From an uncultured Saprospiraceae bacterium (lineage in GTDB: Bacteria; Bacteroidota; Bacteroidia; Chitinophagales; Saprospiraceae), in NCBI GenBank assembly GCA_937952155.1, contig CALFYH010000265.1, forward strand, positions 1-12,353: a stretch of 12,353 bases of DNA. The letters are read 5' to 3'. Made by a program: the position numbers and the translations under genes. The notes under the pieces are model-generated. The model ran no database searches, was not told the origin of the DNA, and saw only the letters and a program-made list of their open reading frames with translations. Each line of letters opens with the position of its first letter. Position 1 is the first letter of the stretch. Shown in pieces: positions 7,192-12,353 of this stretch.

Positions 7192-7923
7192 TCACTCATT
7201 CTCCATCAAAAGTTTCAAACTGATGTCTGGATTGTCTAGAAATGACTTGGTGATGAGATAGTGATCTGTTTCTTTGTAATCTATCTGACGAATGCCATCT
7301 TTACTAAATTCGTAAATCATCGCATTGGGATATGCCATGATGATGGGCGAATGAGTAGCTATAATAAACTGCGAATCTTGCAGTACCAACTGGTGGATAA
7401 GACTAAGGGCTGTAAGCTGACGAGCAGGAGATAATGCTGCTTCAGGTTCGTCGAGTAGATACAAGCCATTTCCAGTGAGTTTGTGCATCAACGTAGCCAA
7501 AAATGCTTCACCATGTGATTGTGCATGAAGCGATTTTCCACCATAAGATTTGAGTACTCCAAATTCCTCAGCTTTCGTCGCCACATTATAAAAACTCTCA
7601 GCTCTCAGGAAGTAGGCATCTCCAGGCATTTTGAAACTTTTCGATAGTTTGATTTCCTTATGCAAATCTGAATGAGTATTGTGTACTTCAAACTGTGCTG
7701 ACTTGGTGCCACCTTCAGGATTAAAACCATAAGCAATAGCCATAGCTTCTAGCAAGGTACTTTTGCCACTGCCGTTTTCACCAATAAAAAAGGTCACATC
7801 AGCATGAAATCGGATTTCTTCGCACTGTCGAATAGCAGGTATTTCATAGGGATATCCAGATTTATTTTTGGTCTCTTCATCTTGGAAGAATACCGACTTA
7901 ATATAGGGACGAGCCGATATCAT
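7192..7923 (-). CDS. Small ABC/AAA-type ATPase, COG3910-like
   Basis: A soluble 243-residue stand-alone ATPase. It carries Walker A GENGSGKST (48-56), the Q-loop-region/insert motif FNPEGG (67-72), an ABC-signature-like SHGEAFLA (136-143), Walker B YLLDEPEAALSP (155-166) and an H loop IIATHS with His191. This order and spacing match the COG3910 group of predicted ATPases, whose cellular role is not established. There is no nuclease, TOPRIM or membrane domain. Its ATG overlaps the TGA of the upstream membrane-protein gene (ATGA at 7920-7923), so translation is probably coupled. It is the last gene of the asnS unit. The fold assignment is firm, the function open. Confidence 0.85.
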   Translation of the reverse strand: MISARPYIKSVFFQDEETKNKSGYPYEIPAIRQCEEIRFHADVTFFIGENGSGKSTLLEAMAIAYGFNPEGGTKSAQFEVHNTHSDLHKEIKLSKSFKMPGDAYFLRAESFYNVATKAEEFGVLKSYGGKSLHAQSHGEAFLATLMHKLTGNGLYLLDEPEAALSPARQLTALSLIHQLVLQDSQFIIATHSPIIMAYPNAMIYEFSKDGIRQIDYKETDHYLITKSFLDNPDISLKLLMENE

Positions 7924-8651
7924 TTTTCCAAAACTAAGGGATATATTTGAGCTATGTTAGATCTTAAGGACTTCATGTCATTGATCACTTCAGTATAAAC
8001 GGAAATATTAAAATACCTTGTAAAATAAATATTTTTCAATACAAGAATCAGATGACTTCGATCACCTTGAGAAATATCTAAAGGTTGCGTGATTTTTACT
8101 AATTTTAGATCTTTATCAAAATGAAGTGAATTATCCAGAAAATCATTGATATAATGTGATTCATTGGCATAAATTTGTGATGGCTGATATTTTTCTTCAA
8201 TTTTTTCTAGCATTTCATACTGAAAATCATAAAGTTTAACCATTTTTCTACGAAGAGAATCATTTGCAATGACATTATAACCTTTGGACCTTATAGTTTC
8301 GAAAGGTGAAGTATTTTGCACGCTGATAAAGTTGCGTGTAAGCCGATGATAATAAATATCAAAAGAATCTATGTCAACAGATTTATTTTGGACCAATTTA
8401 AAAAAATATTGCACTGCGACAAGACCTCTTCGGTGACCTTCCATATTCAGCTCAGCATCCTTGATATCTTGCTCAAGACTATGATACATCTCTTTAATAG
8501 TCGCATTTACGTAATCCTTCTGCGTAAGTTCATTAGCATAATTATTGGCCTTGAAGCCAAGATACACGCCAAAAACTACAACCAAAAGCTCAGCAAGATA
8601 TTTGAGTATTTTGGAACTTAATCCAGCAGTATTTTGATTAGAATTCTGCAT
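7920..8651 (-). CDS. Single-span membrane protein, DUF6090-like
   Basis: A 243-residue protein with a short polar N-terminus, one membrane helix (about 18-33), and a mostly helical, charged C-terminal region of about 205 residues. The layout (an N-terminal hydrophobic helix ending LGFKANNY, then acidic helices and a segment FETIRSKGYNVIANDSLRRK at 117-136) resembles the DUF6090 family common in Bacteroidota, which has no known function. I recognised this from the pattern, not from a search. The start codon lies inside the end of asnS (14-base overlap) and the stop overlaps the ATPase start by four bases, so it is the middle gene of a tight three-gene unit. The topology of the large domain cannot be decided from sequence alone. 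Confidence 0.75.
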   Translation of the reverse strand: MQNSNQNTAGLSSKILKYLAELLVVVFGVYLGFKANNYANELTQKDYVNATIKEMYHSLEQDIKDAELNMEGHRRGLVAVQYFFKLVQNKSVDIDSFDIYYHRLTRNFISVQNTSPFETIRSKGYNVIANDSLRRKMVKLYDFQYEMLEKIEEKYQPSQIYANESHYINDFLDNSLHFDKDLKLVKITQPLDISQGDRSHLILVLKNIYFTRYFNISVYTEVINDMKSLRSNIAQIYPLVLEK

Positions 8652-10089
8652 TTCCAGGGAATCTCGGGAATGGAATCACGTCACGAATATTGGTCATCCC
8701 TGTCACAAAAAGCACCAATCGTTCAAACCCAAGACCAAAACCTGCATGTGGTACACTACCAAAACGTCTAGTGTCTAGAAACCACGACATCTCTTCGGCA
8801 GGAATGTGCATTTCATCCATCCGTCTCACCAAAAGATCATATCTTTCTTCTCTCTGTGATCCGCCGATGATCTCACCGATACCCGGAAATAAGATATCCA
8901 TTGCAGATACTGTCGGTCCTGGCACACCTTCTTTAGGATCATCTTGTCTCATATAAAACGCTTTGATCGCAGCTGGATAATTGGTTAGAATAACTGGTTT
9001 CTTGAAGTGCTTTTCTACCAAATATCGCTCGTGTTCGGATTGTAGATCAGCGCCCCATTTTTCGATAGGATACTGGAATTTTCCTTTTTTATTAGGCGTG
9101 GAATTTTTTAATATTTCTATGGCTTCCGTATATGTCAATCGCTCAAAAGGATGCTCAAGACAGAATTTCAATTTTTCTATCAATGACATTTCTGAACGCT
9201 CAGCTTGTGGTTTGGTTTTCTCGTCATCCATGAGCCTTTGTTCTAAAAATGCTAAATCTTCGGCACAGTGGTCAAGAACATACTGAATCAAATATTTCAA
9301 CATATCCTCAGCGAGATCCATATTATCATGCAGGTCATTGAAGGCTACTTCAGGCTCTATCATCCAAAACTCCGCTAAATGCCTAGTTGTATTAGAGTTT
9401 TCTGCCCTAAACGTAGGACCAAAGGTATATACATTGCTTAGTGCCAAAGCTGCCAATTCCGCTTCTAACTGACCAGAAACGGTGAGATTGGTTGCTTTGC
9501 CGAAAAAATCTTCTTTGTAATTGATACTTCCATCTTCATTTTTCGGCGGATTATTGATGTCCAAGGTCGTCACTTGAAACATCTCTCCTGCACCTTCAGC
9601 ATCGCTACCTGTAATGATTGGGCTATGAATATTGACAAAATGACGATCATTAAAAAACTTATGAATACCGTAAGATAATGCATGTCTCACCCTAAATATG
9701 GCACTAAAAGCATTGGTCCGAAACCTCAAATGGGCGATTTCACGAAGATATTCTAGGCTTGGTCTGTTTTTTAGCTGGATTGGATAAGTTTCTGGATCAC
9801 AATCACCAAGGATAGTAATGTTTTCTGCCAATAACTCCACAGTTTGTCCCTTGCCTTGAGATTCGATAAGCTTACCATCTATCATGATACCAGCACCCGT
9901 AGTGATGCGTCTGATGATATCGGCATCTGTCTTGTCGTTATCGACCACTACTTGTAGATTGGCTAAGCATGAACCATCATTCAAAGCGATAAACTGGTTG
10001 TTTCTGAACGTTCGTACCCAGCCCATCACCTTGTAGTTTTGGCTGGTTGCTGCACTAAAAATATCCTTTACTCTGATCCTTTTTGCCAT
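8638..10089 (-). CDS. asnS: Asparaginyl-tRNA synthetase
   Basis: A class IIb aminoacyl-tRNA synthetase that charges tRNA-Asn with asparagine using ATP in the cytoplasm. An N-terminal OB-fold anticodon-binding domain (about 19-93) is followed by the class II catalytic core. The motif 1 region is at about 150-173. Motif 2 begins TFRAENSNTTRHLAEF at 226-241, and motif 3 contains GFGLGFERL with Arg457. IGGSQREERYD (408-418) supports AsnS rather than AspS. At 483 residues it is slightly longer than the E. coli enzyme; much of the extra length is probably the insert near 175-200 typical of bacterial AsnS. A TACTTTTG -7 element lies 29 bases upstream. It is the first gene of a unit in which two non-translation genes follow with overlapping ends. 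Confidence 0.96.
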   Translation of the reverse strand: MAKRIRVKDIFSAATSQNYKVMGWVRTFRNNQFIALNDGSCLANLQVVVDNDKTDADIIRRITTGAGIMIDGKLIESQGKGQTVELLAENITILGDCDPETYPIQLKNRPSLEYLREIAHLRFRTNAFSAIFRVRHALSYGIHKFFNDRHFVNIHSPIITGSDAEGAGEMFQVTTLDINNPPKNEDGSINYKEDFFGKATNLTVSGQLEAELAALALSNVYTFGPTFRAENSNTTRHLAEFWMIEPEVAFNDLHDNMDLAEDMLKYLIQYVLDHCAEDLAFLEQRLMDDEKTKPQAERSEMSLIEKLKFCLEHPFERLTYTEAIEILKNSTPNKKGKFQYPIEKWGADLQSEHERYLVEKHFKKPVILTNYPAAIKAFYMRQDDPKEGVPGPTVSAMDILFPGIGEIIGGSQREERYDLLVRRMDEMHIPAEEMSWFLDTRRFGSVPHAGFGLGFERLVLFVTGMTNIRDVIPFPRFPGNAEF

Positions 10090-10118
10090 TAGAAATTACT
10101 TTTTGACCAATAAAGCGA

Positions 10119-10126
10119 CAAAAGTA
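10119..10126 (-). promoter_or_regulatory. Candidate Bacteroidota -7 element for asnS
   Basis: On the minus strand this reads TACTTTTG, exactly TAnnTTTG, 29 bases before the asnS ATG. This would be the only promoter needed for the overlapping asnS/membrane protein/ATPase unit. No clear -33 TTTG is present. Confidence 0.55.
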
Positions 10127-10265
10127 CGTATTTTAAATAAAAATTCTGCTGAAATGGAATCAGGAAGTTAAAGGTAGTGGACTTAATTATAGAGTAAACT
10201 CGATGAATTATCCTGATATCAAAGAATAATCACCTTCAGACTGGTGAAGTTAAACAGAAAATAAA

Positions 10266-10312
10266 GGACAAAATTTATATAAATAGAAAAAGAGTGGACT
10301 TATTTTTTGTCC
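10266..10312 (-). terminator. Possible tatA terminator whose 5' arm lies in the coding end
   Basis: GGACAAAA (10266-10273) and TTTTGTCC (10305-10312) are perfect inverted arms. On the minus strand the upstream arm covers the last tatA codons and the downstream arm is followed by a T-rich run (TTTATTTT). The loop is long (31 bases), and a smaller GGAC/GTCC hairpin is an alternative, so the call is tentative. Confidence 0.35.
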
Positions 10313-10494
10313 AATTCTTTCATATTTTCCTTTACTTCAGCTTCAATATTATTTTTGGCGTTATTGAATTCACGGATACCGCTACCGAGTCCTCTCATCA
10401 ATTCCGGAATTTTTTTACCACCGAAAAAAACAAGGATAATCAGACCAATAACGAGCAATTCCTGACCGCCTAAACCAAATACTAAATTAAACAT
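10300..10494 (-). CDS. tatA: Sec-independent protein translocase subunit TatA
   Basis: A 64-residue TatA/TatE-type protein. It has a short periplasmic N-terminus with the conserved polar residue region GGQE (9-12) and a membrane helix (about 11-24). The hallmark hinge FFGGKKIPEL (23-32) leads into an amphipathic helix (about 29-50), and a charged tail rich in Lys and Glu follows. TatA oligomers with TatC export folded proteins bearing twin-arginine signals. No tatC is in the window, and the gene appears to stand alone, with its own -7 element 26 bases upstream and a possible terminator at its end. TatB is unlikely because the tail is so short. Confidence 0.94.
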   Translation of the reverse strand: MFNLVFGLGGQELLVIGLIILVFFGGKKIPELMRGLGSGIREFNNAKNNIEAEVKENMKELDKK

Positions 10495-10520
10495 GATAGA
10501 GAATATTTTTTATTGTGGTG

Positions 10521-10528
10521 CAAAGATA
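10521..10528 (-). promoter_or_regulatory. Candidate Bacteroidota -7 element for tatA
   Basis: On the minus strand this reads TATCTTTG, an exact TAnnTTTG, 26 bases before the tatA ATG. The same octamer is used ahead of hldD. No good -33 box is visible. Confidence 0.55.
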
Positions 10529-10779
10529 CGACATTTCGAATGTTGATAGATAATTTATTTAAAATGTAGATGGAAAAGATTCGAAAAAGGCGGAAATTGT
10601 ATGATGATGAGTGGAGTTAATTATACCATCATAAGGCAACTTCGTTACAAAACGGCATCGACATTAAAGTGTTTTAAATAATGAAATGAGACTGTAAATA
10701 ATCTGTGTACTTGATTTATCTTGAGAACACTAATATCGTCCACAACGTGCTCTGTGTTTGTCTGTTTTACTAGAAAATG

Positions 10780-10825
10780 AAAAAAGGTTGAGTAATTGAT
10801 AAAAATTATCATAAATCACTCAACC
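10780..10825 (-). terminator. Intrinsic terminator of glutaryl-CoA dehydrogenase
   Basis: An outer eight-base stem GGTTGAGT/ACTCAACC (10786-10793 and 10818-10825) encloses an inner six-base stem TGATAA/TTATCA (10797-10802 and 10806-10811) with a three-base loop. On the minus strand the structure is followed at once by six T residues (10785-10780). It begins 14 bases after the dehydrogenase stop. The plus strand has no T run on the other side, so it is directional. Confidence 0.82.
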
Positions 10826-10839
10826 CTTAAATTATTATC

Positions 10840-12042
10840 TTACCCAAAGGCATTAAATCCAGTAACGTCCATACCAGTAATCAACAAGTGTATATCGTGT
10901 GTACCTTCATAAGTGACTACTGATTCTAGATTTGCCATGTGTCTCATGATCGGATACTCGCCGGTGATGCCCATTCCACCGTGCATTTGACGCGCTTCAC
11001 GTGCTACTTCTAGTGCCATTGCTACATTATTTCTTTTAGCCATTGATATCTGTGCTGGTGTCGCTTTACCTTGATTTGCCAATGTACCTAATCTCCAGCT
11101 CAGCAATTGCGCTTTGGTTATTTCAGTGATCATCTCAGCCAATTTCTTTTGTGTAAGCTGAAACTGCCCAAGTTTTTTACCGAATTGTTCTCTCTCTTTA
11201 CTGTACCTGAGTGCCGAATCATAACAATCTAAGGCTGCACCGACAGCGCCCCAAGCTATACCATATCTGGCTTTTGACAGACATCCTAATGGTCCTTTCA
11301 GCCCTTGGATGTTAGGTAGCATATTGGCTTTTGGTACTCTCACATCTTCAAAAACAAGTTCGCCAGTCACTGACGCACGAAGTGACCATTTGCCATGAAT
11401 CTCAGGTGCTGAAAAACCTTTCATATCTTTCTCAACGATCATACCACGGATGATTCCTTGCTCATCTTTGGCCCAAACTACTGCGATATCTGCAACAGGT
11501 GAATTGGTGATCCACATTTTGGCACCGTTAAGGATGTACGCATCGCCATCATCTTTGATATTGGTTATCATCCCGCTAGGATTCGAACCATGATCAGGCT
11601 CTGTCAGTCCGAAACAACCGATAAACTCACCACTGCCAAGTTTTGGAAGGTATTTTTTGCGTTGCTCTTCATTGCCATATTTGTATATCGGGTACATGAC
11701 TAGCGACCCTTGAACAGATGCCATAGACCTGATTCCAGAGTCTCCACGCTCTAGTTCTTGCATGATGATACCATAAGCGATCTCATCCATGCCGCCACCA
11801 CCATATTCGACCGGAAGACTAGGTCCAAAAGCACCTACTTCCGCAAGACCTTTGAATAGATGGACTGGACATGCTGCTCTATTAGCGTAATCTTCGATTA
11901 TAGGGCTGACTTCTTGTTTTACCCATTCACGTACTGCATCACGGGCCAGTAGATGATCTTCGCTAAGTAATTCGTCGATATTGTAGTAATCGTGATATTC
12001 GTATAGATCTGTTTTTGATGATTTTTTAATGTTGTGGCTCAT
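10840..12042 (-). CDS. gcdH: Glutaryl-CoA dehydrogenase (acyl-CoA dehydrogenase family)
   Basis: A 400-residue FAD flavoenzyme that, in this subfamily, oxidises and decarboxylates glutaryl-CoA to crotonyl-CoA in lysine and tryptophan breakdown, passing electrons to electron-transfer flavoprotein. The family signature CFGLTEPDHGSNPSG is at 143-157, and WITNSP (177-182) is in the FAD region. The catalytic base Glu379 lies in TYEGTHD. Residues that mark glutaryl-CoA enzymes are kept: Glu98, Arg105 and Ser106 in ELERGDSGIRS, by alignment from memory to human GCDH Glu87, Arg94 and Ser95. KARYGIAWGA (257-266) is also strongly GCDH-like. The gene stands alone, with a strong terminator after it and a candidate -7 element 140 bases upstream. 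A general short-chain acyl-CoA dehydrogenase is the less likely alternative. Confidence 0.88.
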   Translation of the reverse strand: MSHNIKKSSKTDLYEYHDYYNIDELLSEDHLLARDAVREWVKQEVSPIIEDYANRAACPVHLFKGLAEVGAFGPSLPVEYGGGGMDEIAYGIIMQELERGDSGIRSMASVQGSLVMYPIYKYGNEEQRKKYLPKLGSGEFIGCFGLTEPDHGSNPSGMITNIKDDGDAYILNGAKMWITNSPVADIAVVWAKDEQGIIRGMIVEKDMKGFSAPEIHGKWSLRASVTGELVFEDVRVPKANMLPNIQGLKGPLGCLSKARYGIAWGAVGAALDCYDSALRYSKEREQFGKKLGQFQLTQKKLAEMITEITKAQLLSWRLGTLANQGKATPAQISMAKRNNVAMALEVAREARQMHGGMGITGEYPIMRHMANLESVVTYEGTHDIHLLITGMDVTGFNAFG

Positions 12043-12181
12043 TTTTATTAATAAAATTTATTTTGGTTAGGCAATATTATGAGGATTTAAGGTTAATTAT
12101 TTTGAGATAACATTTGTTTGAATTATATAAATTTCAAAATAAGGATTTCATTTATCCATATAAACAATTTAGAACGTGTCG

Positions 12182-12189
12182 CAAAGGTA
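12182..12189 (-). promoter_or_regulatory. Candidate Bacteroidota -7 element for gcdH
   Basis: On the minus strand this reads TACCTTTG, fitting TAnnTTTG. It would give a leader of about 130 bases before the gcdH ATG, longer than for the other genes here, so a nearer promoter with an imperfect motif is also possible. Confidence 0.4.
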
Positions 12190-12273
12190 AAGCTTGAAAG
12201 TAACTTTAATGATATCTAAGTATAATTTTATAATAATAAGCAATCGGAAATCTAAGTGAAAAAAGTATTTGAC

Positions 12274-12281
12274 TATATTTG
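12274..12281 (+). promoter_or_regulatory. Candidate Bacteroidota -7 element for folB
   Basis: TATATTTG fits TAnnTTTG exactly and ends 18 bases before the ATG at 12300, predicting a very short leader. The TTTG just upstream (12268-12271) is too close to serve as a -33 box. Confidence 0.5.
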
Positions 12282-12299
12282 TCCATAAATCATCGAAAT

Positions 12300-12353
12300 A
12301 TGAAAACAAAAGTAGCCATCAAAGGTGCTGAATTTTTTGCCTATCACGGCTAT
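12300..12353 (+). CDS. folB: Dihydroneopterin aldolase, N-terminal fragment (3' partial)
   Basis: Only 18 codons are inside the window, reading MKTKVAIKGAEFFAYHGY before the right edge. The first beta strand followed by GAEFFAYHGY matches the conserved start of FolB, which makes 6-hydroxymethyl-dihydropterin from dihydroneopterin in folate synthesis; compare the family pattern I-x-G-x-x-F-x-A-Y-H-G. The ATG fits the -7 element 18 bases before it. It is divergent from gcdH. The active-site residues lie outside the window, so the call rests on this one motif. Confidence 0.75.
   Translation, partial: MKTKVAIKGAEFFAYHGY

Larger units (their letters stand above)
10495..10839. other. Intergenic region between tatA and glutaryl-CoA dehydrogenase
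   Basis: This 345-bp stretch holds the tatA -7 element near its left end and the dehydrogenase terminator near its right end. Between about 10560 and 10779 I see no gene, hairpin with a T run, tRNA-like fold or repeat; the longest frame noted is about 25 codons. Confidence 0.6.

Noticed and set aside
10230..10249. Small hairpin TCACC/GGTGA between asnS and tatA
   Set aside because: Five-base stem with an eight-base loop and no T run on either strand; too weak to call a terminator or regulator.
10176..10302. Direct repeat AGTGGACTTA at 10176-10185 and 10293-10302
   Set aside because: Only ten bases, two copies, one partly in the tatA end; likely chance, with no mobile element features between them.
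11579..11589. Minus-strand GGTTCGAATCC, looks like a tRNA T-loop
   Set aside because: It is codons of the conserved GSNP part of glutaryl-CoA dehydrogenase, and no acceptor or anticodon stems surround it.

Overview
The window reads as a chromosomal segment of a member of the Bacteroidota, possibly Saprospiria/Chitinophagales-like. The reasons are low GC, A-rich rather than Shine-Dalgarno-like sequence before start codons, exact matches to the TAnnTTTG -7 promoter element ahead of six genes, and protein types typical of that phylum (short ACT-less SerA, HldD, a DUF6090-like membrane protein). HldD implies a heptose-containing lipopolysaccharide, and TatA implies Tat export. No rRNA, tRNA, IS element, prophage or CRISPR array was found.

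Layout. (1) 1-1230 (+): a coding region open at the left edge that joins the pore, second membrane helix and start of the RCK domain of a K+ channel, in frame, to an apparently complete 3-phosphoglycerate dehydrogenase (SerA). (2) 1224-2195 (-): hldD, overlapping serA tail to tail. (3) 2273-3145 (+): a secreted protein with what looks like an M14/AstE-type zinc site, divergent from hldD across a 77-bp gap. (4) 3142-6645 (-): a 1167-residue, multi-membrane-span NtrY-like histidine kinase whose stop codon interlocks with that of the previous gene. (5) 6646-7191: a very AT-rich gap with at most one 45-codon ORF. (6) 7192-10089 (-): an overlapping unit asnS -> DUF6090-like membrane protein -> COG3910-type ATPase. 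(7) 10300-10494 (-): tatA. (8) 10840-12042 (-): glutaryl-CoA dehydrogenase, ending at a clear intrinsic terminator. (9) 12300 to the right edge (+): the first 18 codons of folB.

Most genes are unrelated housekeeping functions: serine synthesis, LPS heptose, Asn-tRNA charging, protein export, lysine/tryptophan catabolism and folate. The parts that merit attention are the channel-SerA fusion, the two convergent stop-codon overlaps, the back-to-back promoters between hldD and the secreted protein, the orphan multi-span kinase, and the coupling of asnS to a membrane protein and an ABC-type ATPase. I saw no clearly new multi-gene system; the channel-SerA junction is the strongest anomaly.
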